Of a stretch of 64,000 nt of DNA, positions 51,874 through 61,489 are shown in pieces. Position 1 is the first letter of the stretch, and every line of letters begins with the position of its first letter. Both the position numbers and the translations under genes were made by a program. The DNA comes from Labrys miyagiensis. Its GTDB lineage: Bacteria > Pseudomonadota > Alphaproteobacteria > Rhizobiales > Labraceae. The notes below the pieces were generated by a model that was not told the DNA's origin, searched no databases, and saw only the letters and a list, made by a program, of their open reading frames with translations. The stretch is from NCBI RefSeq assembly GCF_030160835.1, contig NZ_BSPC01000024.1, positions 124,001-188,000 on the forward strand, written 5' to 3'.

Positions 51874-54573
51874 ATGGCAACAGCCGAGAGCCCGATTCCG
51901 CGGGCGACATACCGCCTGCAGTTGAACTCCCGCTTCACCTTCACCGATGCCGGCGCGCTCGCGCCCTATCTGGCGCAACTGGGCGTCAGCCACGTCTATG
52001 CCTCGCCATTCCTCAAGGCGCGGCCGGGCAGCACGCATGGCTATGACATCGTCGACCATGACGCCCTCAATCCCGAACTCGGAACGTCCGAGGATTTCGC
52101 CCGCATGAGCGAGGCTTTCCGCAGCCACGGGCTCGGCCTCATCCTCGATTTCGTGCCCAATCACATGGGGGTCGGCGGGGCCGACAACCCCTTCTGGCTC
52201 GACATGCTCGAATGGGGGCCGGCCTCGGACTATGCCGGCTGGTTCGATATCGACTGGCAGCCCGAAGGCCCGCATCTGGCCGGCAAGGTGCTCATTCCCG
52301 TGCTCGGCGGCCAGTATGGCGCGGTGCTTGCCGATGGTGGCCTGGAACTGCGCTTCGACGAGGCGGCCGGCGAGCTGGCGGTGTGGGCGCATGGCGTCCA
52401 CAAGCTGCCCGTCTATCCCGGCCATTACGTCCGCATCCTCGGCGGCGCTCATGCCGAGCTCGAGAAGCTGGGCGACGCCTTCTCGCATCTTGCCGGCTTC
52501 CGCCCCCACGAGCAGCGCCGTGTACGCGAGCTCAAGGCGCAGCTCGCGGCGCTGGTGGCCGAGGATGCGCAGGCAGCGACCGCCGTCGCGCAGGGCGTGG
52601 CTCGCTTTGCCGGCAAAGCAGGCGATGTCGAAAGCTGGCTGCGGCTCGACCGGCTGATCGCCGACCAGCATTGGCGTGTGGCCTTCTTCCGCGTCGCCGC
52701 CGACGACATCAATTATCGCCGCTTCTTCAACATCTCCGACCTCGCAGGCCTGCGCATCGAGCATGAGGAACTGTTCGATCACGCCCATCGCCTCGTCTTC
52801 GAACTGATCGGGCAGGGCACGCTCGATGGCCTGCGCATCGACCATATCGACGGGCTGCTCGATCCCAGGACCTATTGCCTGCGCCTGCGCGAAAAGGCGC
52901 CGCAGCCGATTTATCTCGTGGTCGAGAAGATCCTCGGCCCCGGCGAAGAACTGCGCGAGGACTGGCAGGTGGATGGCACCACCGGCTACGAATTCGCCAA
53001 CCTGCTCACCCATCTCCTGATCGACCAGGCCGGCGAACCGCGCCTGAGCGAGCTCTATCGCCGCTTCAGCGGCGAAAGCCGCACCTTCGATGCCATCATG
53101 CGCGAGTGCAAGCTCGCCATCATGGAAGATGAGATGGCAAGCGAGCTCGGCGGCCTGGCGCGCGAGGCGGCCCGTATCGCCCGCTCCAATCCACGCACCG
53201 CCGATTTCACCCGCAACGTGCTGCAGCGCGCCCTGCGGGAGATCGTGGCGGGCTTCCGGGTCTACCGCACCTATGTCGACCCGGCCGGCGCCAGCAAGAC
53301 GGATCTCGTAGAGCTGGGCCATGCCGTGGCCCGCGCGCGCCGCACGGGGAGCGGCATCGATCGGTCCGTGTTCGATTTCCTGTTCTCCGTGCTGAGCTGC
53401 GAGGCGGTCGCCAAACCGGGCAGCGGCTTCAGCCGCCAGGATGTGCTGCGCTTTGCGATGAAGTTCCAGCAATATACCGGCCCGGTGATGGCCAAGGGCG
53501 TGGAGGACACGGCCTTCTACCGCTACAACCGCTTCGTGGCGGCCAATGAGGTCGGCGGCCATCCCGGACGGCTCGGCAGCAGCGTCGCGGCCTTCCACGC
53601 CGCCAATCGCGCTCGCCATGCGGGCGCCATGCTCGGCACCTCGACGCACGACACCAAGCGCGGTGAGGACTGCCGGGCCCGGCTCGCGGTGCTGAGCGAG
53701 ATCGCCCCTGATTTCGCCGAGGCCGTGCTCCGCTGGCAGGGGATGCTGGGCAGCAGCGCGGCAATGCCCGACAGCAACGACATCTTCCTGTTCTGCCAGT
53801 TGCTGGTCGGCGCCTGGCCGCTCGAGTCCGGGTCACTGGAGGGTTTCGAGGAGCGCATCCAGGCCGCCATGCTGAAATCGGTGCGCGAGGCCAAGGTCCA
53901 CACCAACTGGGCCGCGCCCGACGAGGATTACGAGGTGGGGCTACGCGCCTTCATCGCCGGGGCCTTCGCCAATCAGGCGTTCCTCGCGGATTTCACGGCC
54001 TTCCAGGAGCGCATCCTGCCGCTCGGCGCCGCCAACAGCCTGGTGCAGACCGTGCTGAAATTCACCGTGCCCGGCGTGCCCGACCTCTATCAGGGCGCCG
54101 AAGGCTTCGACCTCAGCCTGGTCGATCCCGACAATCGCCGCCCGGTCGACTGGGTCTGGCGCAGCAGCCGGCTCGGCGGGGCCGGGCAGCCGATCGCCGC
54201 CTGCGACCTTGCGGATGGCAGCGCCAAGCTCGCCGCCACCGCCAAGCTCCTGGCCCTGCGCCGGGAACACGCTGCGCTCTTCGCCGAAGGCGAGTACCAG
54301 CCGATCGAGCTGGAGGACGAGCGCCTCATCGCGTTCTCACGCCAGCATGGCGAGGGCTCGATCATCGTGGCGGCGGCGCGCTTTCCCAGCCGCGGCGCGG
54401 CCGGCGGCCTGTTGCCGCTGCCCTCGCGGCGCCCCCTTTATTGCGACATACTGTCCGGACGCCAGATCACGGCGGGGACCGAGGGGATCGACGTTGCCAT
54501 GCTGCTCGCGGATCTGCCTGCCGCCGTGCTGATGCCGGTACATCCCACTGCTGTCCGGAGATCGCGGCGATGA
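51874..54573 (+). CDS. treY: Maltooligosyl trehalose synthase
   Basis: 899 residues of GH13 TreY: IPRATYRLQLNSRFTF start, LDFVPNHMGV, GLRIDHIDGLLDP (catalytic region), VEKILGPGEELRE, ASTHDTKRGED-type TSTHDTKRGEDCRAR and VPGVPDLYQGAE. It converts the reducing end of maltodextrins to an alpha,alpha-1,1 trehalosyl end. AAGGA lies 7 nt before the ATG at 51874. It overlaps treZ by 4 nt. Confidence 0.96.
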   Translation: MATAESPIPRATYRLQLNSRFTFTDAGALAPYLAQLGVSHVYASPFLKARPGSTHGYDIVDHDALNPELGTSEDFARMSEAFRSHGLGLILDFVPNHMGVGGADNPFWLDMLEWGPASDYAGWFDIDWQPEGPHLAGKVLIPVLGGQYGAVLADGGLELRFDEAAGELAVWAHGVHKLPVYPGHYVRILGGAHAELEKLGDAFSHLAGFRPHEQRRVRELKAQLAALVAEDAQAATAVAQGVARFAGKAGDVESWLRLDRLIADQHWRVAFFRVAADDINYRRFFNISDLAGLRIEHEELFDHAHRLVFELIGQGTLDGLRIDHIDGLLDPRTYCLRLREKAPQPIYLVVEKILGPGEELREDWQVDGTTGYEFANLLTHLLIDQAGEPRLSELYRRFSGESRTFDAIMRECKLAIMEDEMASELGGLAREAARIARSNPRTADFTRNVLQRALREIVAGFRVYRTYVDPAGASKTDLVELGHAVARARRTGSGIDRSVFDFLFSVLSCEAVAKPGSGFSRQDVLRFAMKFQQYTGPVMAKGVEDTAFYRYNRFVAANEVGGHPGRLGSSVAAFHAANRARHAGAMLGTSTHDTKRGEDCRARLAVLSEIAPDFAEAVLRWQGMLGSSAAMPDSNDIFLFCQLLVGAWPLESGSLEGFEERIQAAMLKSVREAKVHTNWAAPDEDYEVGLRAFIAGAFANQAFLADFTAFQERILPLGAANSLVQTVLKFTVPGVPDLYQGAEGFDLSLVDPDNRRPVDWVWRSSRLGGAGQPIAACDLADGSAKLAATAKLLALRREHAALFAEGEYQPIELEDERLIAFSRQHGEGSIIVAAARFPSRGAAGGLLPLPSRRPLYCDILSGRQITAGTEGIDVAMLLADLPAAVLMPVHPTAVRRSRR

Positions 54574-56360
54574 TGGAACTTCCCGTCCATCGCACTCCGC
54601 ACTTCGGGCCCTTCGTCCGCGACGGCAGGGTCGTGTTCCGCTTCTGGGCCCCGAAGCAGCGCTCGGTGCGCCTGCAGTTCGACGGAACAACGCTGCCCAT
54701 GCAGAGCCATGGCGGCTGGCACAGCCTGGAGACGACGGCCGGCTTCGGCTGCCGCTACTGTTTCGTGCTGGAAAACGGCCAGGCCGTGCCCGATCCCGCC
54801 AGCCGCTTCCAGCCCGCGGATGTGCACGGTCCGAGCGAACTGGTCGATCCCGCGGCTTATCGCTGGCGCAACACGGCGTGGCGGGGGCGGCCCTGGCACG
54901 AGACGGTGCTCTATGAACTGCATGTCGGTACCTTCACGCCGGAAGGCACCTTCGCCAGTGCGGCCCGCCGGCTCGAGGATCTCGCGGAGCTCGGCGTCAC
55001 GGCCATCCAGCTCATGCCGGTGGCCGATTTCCCGGGCCGCCGCAACTGGGGCTATGACGGCGTGCTGCCCTTCGCGCCGGATGCCGCCTATGGGAGGCCG
55101 GAGGACCTGAAAGGCTTCATCGACACGGCACACGGCCTCGGCCTCTCGGTGATGCTGGATGTCGTCTACAACCATTATGGCTCGGAGGGGAATTACCAGC
55201 CGCTCTACGCGCCCGTCTTTACAGAGCGGCATGAAACGCCCTGGGGCGCCGCCGTCAATTACGATGACGAAGGCTCCGCCGAGGTCAGGGCCTTCGTGAT
55301 CGAGAATGTGCTCTACTGGCTGGAGGAATTCCGCTTCGACGGATTGCGCTTCGACGCCGTGCACGAGATCCGCGACTCCAGCGAATTCCATCTCCTCGAT
55401 GAAATCCGCACAGCCGTGAGCACCGTCGCTGCCGACCGGCCCATCCATCTCGTCCTGGAGAATGAGGAGAATTCGGCGGGCTGGCTCACCCGGCGCGAGG
55501 GCGAAGCGGTGGGCTTCACCGCGCAATGGAACGACGACATGCATCATGTCCTGCATGTCGCCGTGACCGGAGAGAACTCGGCCTATTACGGCGATTATAC
55601 CAATCGCCCACGCCTGCTGGGGCGGGCGCTCGCGGAGGGCTTTGCCTTCCAGGGGGAAAGGATGCCCTATCGCGGGCGTCCGCGCGGCGAGGCTTCGGCC
55701 CATCTGCCGCCGGATTCCTTCATTGCCTTCCTGCAGAATCATGACCAGGTGGGCAACCGCGCCACCGGGGACCGTATCCATCACAATCATCCGCTTGCGG
55801 CAGTCAGGGCGGCGGCGGCGATCTACCTTCTGGCGCCGCAGATCCCCATGCTGTTCCAGGGCGAGGAGTGGGCGGCCTCGACGCCGTTCACCTTCTTCTG
55901 CGACGTCGACGCCGAGCTGGCCGAGAAGGTGCGGGAAGGGCGCCGCAACGAGTTCTCGCGCTTCCCCGAATATGCCAAGCCCGAAGCCCGCGCGACGATC
56001 CCCGATCCGGGGAGCGAGCAGACCTTCCAGTCGGCCAAGCTGCGCTGGCGCGAGCGCGAGGATGCGCCCCATGCCGACATGCTGGCCTGGTATCGGCGCA
56101 TCCTGGCCGTGCGGGTCAGCAAGATCGTGCCGCTGATTCCGGATTTCGTGCAGGGCGGGCGCTATAAGGTGGGCGAGCAGGGGGTGGTAGAGGTGCGGTG
56201 GGAGGGGGAGAGCGGCACGGTCCTGACCGTCGCTCTCAACCTCAGCGCCACGCCCAGGCTGCTGGATGAGGTGGTCGAAGGCCGGCCCGTCTGGATCGAG
56301 GGGCACAAGGTCGGAGCAGCCCTCGCGCCCTGGACGGTGGTCTGGACCCTCAGGCCATGA
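54570..56360 (+). CDS. treZ: Maltooligosyl trehalose trehalohydrolase
   Basis: 596 residues of GH13 TreZ: N-terminal CBM48-like domain (GRVVFRFWAPKQRSVRLQ), YELHVGTFTPEGTF, FDGLRFDAVHEI nucleophile, VLENEENSAGWL acid and FLQNHDQVGNRA. It releases trehalose from the TreY product. Two adjacent ATGs at 54570 and 54573 overlap the treY stop; CGGAG is upstream. With GlgX it completes glycogen-to-trehalose conversion. Confidence 0.96.
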   Translation: MMELPVHRTPHFGPFVRDGRVVFRFWAPKQRSVRLQFDGTTLPMQSHGGWHSLETTAGFGCRYCFVLENGQAVPDPASRFQPADVHGPSELVDPAAYRWRNTAWRGRPWHETVLYELHVGTFTPEGTFASAARRLEDLAELGVTAIQLMPVADFPGRRNWGYDGVLPFAPDAAYGRPEDLKGFIDTAHGLGLSVMLDVVYNHYGSEGNYQPLYAPVFTERHETPWGAAVNYDDEGSAEVRAFVIENVLYWLEEFRFDGLRFDAVHEIRDSSEFHLLDEIRTAVSTVAADRPIHLVLENEENSAGWLTRREGEAVGFTAQWNDDMHHVLHVAVTGENSAYYGDYTNRPRLLGRALAEGFAFQGERMPYRGRPRGEASAHLPPDSFIAFLQNHDQVGNRATGDRIHHNHPLAAVRAAAAIYLLAPQIPMLFQGEEWAASTPFTFFCDVDAELAEKVREGRRNEFSRFPEYAKPEARATIPDPGSEQTFQSAKLRWREREDAPHADMLAWYRRILAVRVSKIVPLIPDFVQGGRYKVGEQGVVEVRWEGESGTVLTVALNLSATPRLLDEVVEGRPVWIEGHKVGAALAPWTVVWTLRP

Positions 56361-56390
56361 ACTGTCATCAAAAAATTATGCTTTGGGCAC

Positions 56391-56415
56391 GGAACCGAAC
56401 CATCTCCGCCATGTT
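56391..56415 (+). promoter_or_regulatory. Candidate EcfG promoter for a small protein gene
   Basis: GGAAC, 16 nt, TGTT: one mismatch. It ends 65 nt before the 56481 start. Confidence 0.45.
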
Positions 56416-56480
56416 TGGTGGTGAGGCTGCGTAGCGTTTTCGCCGAGTCGTTTCTTTGCCTTCATCCTCAGGAGAGACCG

Positions 56481-56720
56481 ATGCCGAAGCATCTGCCGCT
56501 GCGCCCCCAGCTTTATGCCGAAAAAGTCGAAGCGCTGATTGCAAGAGCCGTCCTGGAGGGCGGTTCCCTCGACCTGCATCGTGAAGCTGAACGCATCGCG
56601 GTGAGTTGCGGCATGTCACCGGCAATGGCACGCATGGATTTCCAGAAGACCGCGCATTTCATCGGCCACAAGGCGCGCCTTGGCGCCAGGGCGAAGGTGA
56701 GAATCCCGGATTTCAGCTAA
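56481..56720 (+). CDS. Hypothetical 79-residue basic helical protein
   Basis: Not recognised. Helix-rich and basic (LRPQLYAEKVEALIARAVLE; HREAERIAVSCGMSPAMARM; RLGARAKVRIPDFS). AGGAGAG lies 6 nt before the ATG, a convincing site. The DxxREAERIAVSCGMSP segment could be a small helix-turn-helix, but this is weak. Possibly stress-induced, given its upstream element. Confidence 0.65.
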   Translation: MPKHLPLRPQLYAEKVEALIARAVLEGGSLDLHREAERIAVSCGMSPAMARMDFQKTAHFIGHKARLGARAKVRIPDFS

Positions 56721-56842
56721 AGCGTTTTGCGATTTGACGCCAATGCGCTAGCTTGAAAATCCGCTTCTGCCCGGACGCAATTTGCCTTAGGGATCAAGGG
56801 ATAGCACGGATATGACAGCCGCCATGCGTCGGCGGTTTCGAG

Positions 56843-56880
56843 ACGCCCTGGGAGGGAACCCTTCGAGGTTCCGGGCGTTT
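56843..56880 (+). other. Hairpin overlapping the DUF2934 promoter
   Basis: ggaacc-cttcga-ggttcc stem-loop (56855-56872) with outer acgccc / gggcgt arms, followed by tttt. It is simultaneously terminator-like for the upstream gene and the site of the perfect EcfG promoter below. Confidence 0.5.
56855..56879 (+). promoter_or_regulatory. sigmaEcfG-type promoter of the DUF2934 gene
   Basis: GGAAC, 16 nt, CGTTTT: perfect consensus, 33 nt before the ATG. The spacer contains a ggttcc that pairs with the -35. Confidence 0.72.
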
Positions 56881-56912
56881 TCTCTTACCACCCCAGACCG
56901 GGAGAGAAGTTG

Positions 56913-57218
56913 ATGACGCAAAACCTCACTCAGAAGATCCGCGACAAGGCCCGCGAATTATGGGAGCTGGAAGGCTGCCCCGAGGGCCGCGAGCTTCTGC
57001 ACTGGGACATGGCCCGCGAGCTGGTGATACAGGAGAATACCGCCGAGTTTACGCTGGTGCCGGAGAATCCCGAGGGCAACGACATCATCGACGCCGTTGC
57101 CGCGCTCGACAATCTCCGCGAAGTGCCCGATCTCAGTCACAAGGGCGAGGAGCATGCCGGCTCTGGCCCCTATATCGATCCGGGACGCCCGATAAAGATC
57201 GTGGGCGGGCGGTTCTGA
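56913..57218 (+). CDS. DUF2934 domain protein
   Basis: 101 residues. The N-terminal ~45 are the DUF2934 motif (KIRDKARELWELEGCPEGRE then LLHWDMARELV); the rest is acidic and ends with a short Gly-rich tail. GGAGA lies 7 nt before the ATG. Members are small, widespread in rhizobia and uncharacterised; the promoter indicates a stress role. Confidence 0.88.
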   Translation: MTQNLTQKIRDKARELWELEGCPEGRELLHWDMARELVIQENTAEFTLVPENPEGNDIIDAVAALDNLREVPDLSHKGEEHAGSGPYIDPGRPIKIVGGRF

Positions 57219-57228
57219 GGTGCTTCTG

Positions 57229-57307
57229 GAGTGGCGGTCTCCGACCGCCATCTACTCTCTTCGCACAAACCCCTTTTCCAGACTGGCGGTCGGAGACCGC
57301 CACTCCG
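57229..57307. repeat. Inverted repeat gagtggcggtctccgaccgcca
   Basis: Arms of about 20 bp (57229-57250 / 57284-57307), each with an internal ggcggtc...gaccgcc hairpin, between the DUF2934 gene and argS. Possible terminator; no T-run. Confidence 0.65.
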
Positions 57308-57390
57308 TAGCAAAAATCACCCGAAAAGCTTGCCTGGAGCCGGCAAGCTGCTTACTGCGAACGCTGACCTAACTGATGGAAAGCGTCCGC

Positions 57391-59112
57391 ATGTCTGCCT
57401 CTTTGAACCGCCTCGTCGATGACGCCCTGGCGATCGCCTTTTCTGCCTGCGGACTGCCCACCGAAACCGCCCGCGCCACCCGCTCCACTCTGCCCGATCT
57501 CGCCGATCTGCAGTGCAACGGCGCCATGCCGCTTGCCAAGGGCATGAAGCGCAATCCGCGCGAGCTCGCCGAGGCGATCGCCGTGGAGCTGAGGAAGAAC
57601 CCGGCGTTCAAGGACGTCTCGGTGGCCGGCCCCGGCTTCCTCAACCTGCGCATCGCCGACGATTTCCTGGCCCAGTGCGCTTCCGAACAGGCGGCATCAT
57701 CGGACCTCAATATCGTCCAGCTCCCGCCTGATACGGTGGTGCTCGATTATGGCGGGCCGAACGTCGCCAAGCCGCTGCATGTCGGGCATCTCAGGGCGCT
57801 GGTGATCGGCGAGAGTCTGCGGCGCATCCTCGACGCCCAGGGCCTCCACACCGTCTCCGACATCCATCTCGGCGATTGGGGCCTGCAGATGGGCCAGCTC
57901 ATCTCCGAGATCCGCCTGCGCTGGCCCGATTTGCCGCTCGGCGCCACGCCGGCGCTGACCATGGAAGATCTGCAGCGCCTCTATCCGGAAGCCGCCGCCG
58001 CCTCCAAGGCCGATCCCGCCCGCATGGAACTCGCCCGCGCCGCCACCGCCGCCCTGCAGGCCGGCGATCCCGACGCCACGGCGATCTGGCAGGCGCTGCG
58101 CGACATCTCGCTCAAGGCCCAGCGCGAGGATATCGACCTACTCGGCACCCATTTCGATCTCTTCCTCGGCGAGAGCGATGTGCAGCCGCTGATCCCCGGC
58201 ATGATCGCCGACATGGTCGCCAAGGGCGTGGCCGTGGAGGACCAGGGCGCCCTCATCATCGATGTCGCGACGCCCGGCGAGGCCAAGCCACTGCCGCCGC
58301 TCCTCCTGCAGAAGTCGGACGGGGCGGCGCTCTATGCCACCACTGACCTCGCCACCATCGTGGCGCGCGTGCGCGACCAGGATCCCAGGCGCATCGTCTA
58401 TGTCGTCGACCAGCGCCAGGAACTGCATTTCCGCCAGGTTTTCCGCGCGGCGGAGAAGGCGGACATCGCTCCGGGTGTCGAGCTTGTTCATGCCGGCTTC
58501 GGCACGGTGAACGGCGCCGACGGCAAGCCCTACAAGACACGCGAGGGCGGCGTCGCCCAGCTCAAGGACCTGCTCGGCGAGGCCATCGAAAAGGCCGGGG
58601 AGCGGCTGCGCGGCGATGATCCCTCGCTCGACCGCGAGCAACTCGCCAGGCAGGTGGGCCTGGCGGCGGTGAAGTTCACCGACCTCTCCTCCTACCGCAT
58701 CTCCGGCTACATCTTCGACGCCGACCGCATGGTGACCTTCGAGGGCAAGACCGGCCCCTATGTGCAATATGCCTGCGTGCGCATCGGCTCGATCCTGAAC
58801 GAGGCTGAGCTGAGCCAGATCCATCCGGGTGCGATCGTCCTCACCGAGCCGACGGAGCGCGCCCTGGTGCTGGAATGCGCCCGCCTGCCCGAAGTGGTGG
58901 CTTCTGCCGCCCGCAACCTCGCGCCCAACGAGGTCGCCGACTACATCTTCGGCGTTGCCCAGAGCTTCAGCCGCTTCTACGACGCCTGCCATGTGCTGAA
59001 TGCCGATACCGACGTGCAGCGGGCCTCCCGTCTTGCCCTGTGCGGCCTCGCCCGCGCCGTGCTGGCCAAGGGCCTCTGGCTGCTTGGTATCGACGTGCCG
59101 GAGAAGATGTAA
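57391..59112 (+). CDS. argS: Arginyl-tRNA synthetase
   Basis: 573 residues of class I ArgRS: N-terminal add-1 domain, HIGH-type motif PLHVGHLRALVIGE, ATTDLATIV and a YKTREGG stretch in place of KMSKS, then an all-helical anticodon-binding domain. It charges tRNA-Arg. ATG 57391 has GGAAAG 7 nt upstream; ATG 57376 has none. It sits among sugar-catabolism genes instead of the gene neighbours typical of the rhizobial housekeeping copy, so a second copy is possible; only a genome search can tell. Confidence 0.93.
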   Translation: MSASLNRLVDDALAIAFSACGLPTETARATRSTLPDLADLQCNGAMPLAKGMKRNPRELAEAIAVELRKNPAFKDVSVAGPGFLNLRIADDFLAQCASEQAASSDLNIVQLPPDTVVLDYGGPNVAKPLHVGHLRALVIGESLRRILDAQGLHTVSDIHLGDWGLQMGQLISEIRLRWPDLPLGATPALTMEDLQRLYPEAAAASKADPARMELARAATAALQAGDPDATAIWQALRDISLKAQREDIDLLGTHFDLFLGESDVQPLIPGMIADMVAKGVAVEDQGALIIDVATPGEAKPLPPLLLQKSDGAALYATTDLATIVARVRDQDPRRIVYVVDQRQELHFRQVFRAAEKADIAPGVELVHAGFGTVNGADGKPYKTREGGVAQLKDLLGEAIEKAGERLRGDDPSLDREQLARQVGLAAVKFTDLSSYRISGYIFDADRMVTFEGKTGPYVQYACVRIGSILNEAELSQIHPGAIVLTEPTERALVLECARLPEVVASAARNLAPNEVADYIFGVAQSFSRFYDACHVLNADTDVQRASRLALCGLARAVLAKGLWLLGIDVPEKM

Positions 59113-59120
59113 GTTCCGAT

Positions 59121-59141
59121 GCACGGGCAGGATGCCCGTGC
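59121..59141. terminator. Hairpin after argS
   Basis: Perfect 9-bp stem gcacgggca-gga-tgcccgtgc, 9 nt past the stop; no T-run follows. Confidence 0.45.
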
Positions 59142-59226
59142 ACCCGGAAGAGCCCCTTCCCGACGCGACGAATTGCTGATAGCTGAACGCTGTATTTGAC
59201 AGACAAATAGGACAGGGCGGAGACGC

Positions 59227-60168
59227 ATGAGCCAGCATTCCATCGCGATCGTCGGCGTGGGCAAGATTGCCATCGACCAGCATCTGCCCGTCATTGCCAA
59301 GAACCCGGCCTTCCGCCTCGCTGCCCTGGTCAGCCAGCGCGGCATCGAGCAGCCCGGCGTGCCGACTTTCCGCACGCCGGCCGAACTCTATGCCGCCATG
59401 CCCGACCTCGATGCCGTGGCGATCTGCACCCCGCCTGCGGTGCGCCATGCCGTGGCGCTGGAGGCGCTCAATGCCGGCATGAACGTCCTGCTCGAAAAGC
59501 CGCCGGCGCCGACGGTGAGCGAACTGGCCGATCTGCAGCGTCAGGCCGCGGCCCGGCGCTGCGTGCTCTTCGCCACCTGGCATTCGCAATACAACAAGGG
59601 CGTGGCGGAGGCGAAGAAGCGCCTTGCAGGCAAGAAGATCGCTTCCCTTGCCATCACCTGGAAGGAGGATGTGAGGCGCTGGCATCCCGGCCAGGAATGG
59701 ATCTGGCAGCCAGGCGGCTTCGGCGTGTTCGATCCCGGCATCAACGCGCTCTCCATCCTCACCGAGATCGCGCCGGAACCCTTCTTCGTGACGGCGGCGA
59801 CACTCGCCTATCCCGCCAACCGCGACACGCCGATCGCCGCCTCGCTCACCTTCTCCTCCAGCGCCGGAGTGCCGCGCGCTTCGCTGACGGCCGAGTTCGA
59901 CTGGCGCCAGACGGGCGACCAGACCTGGACAATCGAGATCAAGACCGAAGACGGCACCACGCTCACGCTGATCGACGGCGGCTCGAAGCTGGCGGTCAAC
60001 GGGGTGATGACCGTGTCCGAGCCGATGGCCGAGTATGAAGGCATCTATGAGCGCTTCGCCGGACTGCTGGACGGAGGCGAAAGCGCGGTGGACGTGGCGC
60101 CGTTCCATCTGGTGGCGGATGCGATGGTGGTGGGCAAGCGCGAGGTGGTGGAAGCGTTCGAGTGGTGA
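59227..60168 (+). CDS. Sugar 1-dehydrogenase (L-arabinose/D-galactose type, Gfo/Idh/MocA family)
   Basis: 313 residues. Rossmann start IAIVGVGKIAIDQHLP, the EKPP catalytic lysine motif (LLEKPPAPT) and the distinctive TWKEDVRRWHPGQEW, GGFGVFDPGINALSI block seen in L-arabinose/D-galactose 1-dehydrogenases of Azospirillum and rhizobia. It oxidises the aldose to the lactone with NAD(P). GGCGGAG precedes the ATG. Confidence 0.88.
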   Translation: MSQHSIAIVGVGKIAIDQHLPVIAKNPAFRLAALVSQRGIEQPGVPTFRTPAELYAAMPDLDAVAICTPPAVRHAVALEALNAGMNVLLEKPPAPTVSELADLQRQAAARRCVLFATWHSQYNKGVAEAKKRLAGKKIASLAITWKEDVRRWHPGQEWIWQPGGFGVFDPGINALSILTEIAPEPFFVTAATLAYPANRDTPIAASLTFSSSAGVPRASLTAEFDWRQTGDQTWTIEIKTEDGTTLTLIDGGSKLAVNGVMTVSEPMAEYEGIYERFAGLLDGGESAVDVAPFHLVADAMVVGKREVVEAFEW

Positions 60169-60193
60169 GACAAGGGACGTAGGGCGCAACGTG

Positions 60194-60222
60194 AAGCCTC
60201 CCCCAGCTTTGTGGGGGAGGCT
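60194..60222. repeat. Unit hairpin of the cctcccccacgaag family
   Basis: agcctcccccagctt / complement. A single unit of the repeat at 29733 and 62424, acting as a possible bidirectional terminator for the convergent dehydrogenase and aldo/keto reductase genes. Confidence 0.75.
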
Positions 60223-60241
60223 GGCGCCGCGCCCTTCCCCC

Positions 60242-61261
60242 TCACGGCGTCGGCGCATCCCTGTCGATCAACCCTTTCGCCTTTAGATCCGCCCAGAACC
60301 CCTTCGGGATCGGCGCGTGGTGCGAGGCGACATTCGCCTCCACCTCACTCGGCTTCACCGCACCGGGGATCTCCGAGACCACGGCCGGATGGGCCAGCAC
60401 GAATTGCAGCGCCGCCGCCGGCAGCTTCACGTCATGCGCCCGGCAGATTTCCTCGATGTCGCGCACCTTCTTCTGGATCTCCTCCGGTGCATTGGCATAG
60501 CCATATTTCGAGGTGCTGCCCGAGCCCGTGGCGAGGATGCCGGAGGCGAGCGGCGAGCCGATGATCACGCTGACGCCGCGCTTCACGCAGTCGGCCATGC
60601 CGGTATGCAGCGGGCCCTGGTCGAGCAGCGTGTAGGGCATGGCGACCAGCACGAAATCGAGGTCCACCAGGGGCGCCACCGTCTCCAGCGCCTCCTTCGT
60701 GTTGATGCCCATGCCGATGGCCTTGATCTCGCCGCGCTTCTTCAATTCCTCGAGCGCCTTGATGCCCGAGTGCACGAGATCCTTCTTGCGATAGTCGAAA
60801 TCCGGTCCCTGATAGGCGGCGTCGAGGTCGTGGATGGCCAGCGCGTCGATGGTATTCATGCCGAGCCGCATCATGGACTGCTCGTAGGAGCGCATGATGC
60901 CGTCATAGCTGTAATCGTAGCGGTGCTGGAACTTCATGCCGCCCAGCCACATCTGAGACTTGAAGGTCGGTGGATCGAAGGGCCGCTCCAGGATGCGGCC
61001 GACCTTGGTGATGAGCTGGTATTCGTCGCGCGGCCGCTGCCGGAGGCTGTAGCCGAGCCGATGCTCGGCGAGGCCGAGGCCATACCAGGGGGCGGTGTCG
61101 TAGAGACGCACGCCGGCATTCCAGGCCGCGTCGATGGTGGCCCTGGACTCTTCTTCCGTGACGAGGTTGTAGAGTTCGCCCAGATGCGCCGAACCGTAGC
61201 CGAAAGTCGGCACGGTCAGCGAGGTCTTGCCGACGCGGCGGCGCTCGAATTCCTTCGGCAT
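60242..61261 (-). CDS. Aldo/keto reductase (D-threo-aldose 1-dehydrogenase-like)
   Basis: 339 residues with the AKR tetrad: Asp and Tyr in LYDTAPWYGLGLAE, Lys in LITKVGRILE, His in ALAIHDLD; a NAD(P) site near the end (IPGAVKPSE). The sequence pattern is that of L-fucose/aldose dehydrogenases. GGGGAGG lies 6 nt before the ATG. It faces the sugar dehydrogenase gene and diverges from the DHDPS-like gene. Confidence 0.88.
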   Translation of the reverse strand: MPKEFERRRVGKTSLTVPTFGYGSAHLGELYNLVTEEESRATIDAAWNAGVRLYDTAPWYGLGLAEHRLGYSLRQRPRDEYQLITKVGRILERPFDPPTFKSQMWLGGMKFQHRYDYSYDGIMRSYEQSMMRLGMNTIDALAIHDLDAAYQGPDFDYRKKDLVHSGIKALEELKKRGEIKAIGMGINTKEALETVAPLVDLDFVLVAMPYTLLDQGPLHTGMADCVKRGVSVIIGSPLASGILATGSGSTSKYGYANAPEEIQKKVRDIEEICRAHDVKLPAAALQFVLAHPAVVSEIPGAVKPSEVEANVASHHAPIPKGFWADLKAKGLIDRDAPTP

Positions 61262-61489
61262 TCATTCCTCCCCAAGGGATTTTTCTCAAACGATTTTTGG
61301 GTTTTGCTGCAGGATCTTAGCAGGCGCAGAAGCCTAAATTGTCAGACCAAAATTCGTTTGACAAGGTTTTTGGGCACTGACAGAACAAGCAAGAAGCGGC
61401 CGTGATCGCTGTGACGGGGAGTGATGGAAAGTACCGTTTTCGCGGGCATTTCCTCCGATCTGAACGGATCATGAGGGAGGGAAGGCAGT

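Noticed and set aside
51757-53649. A 630-codon minus-strand open frame opposite treY
   Set aside because: Antisense shadow; lacks any family signature.
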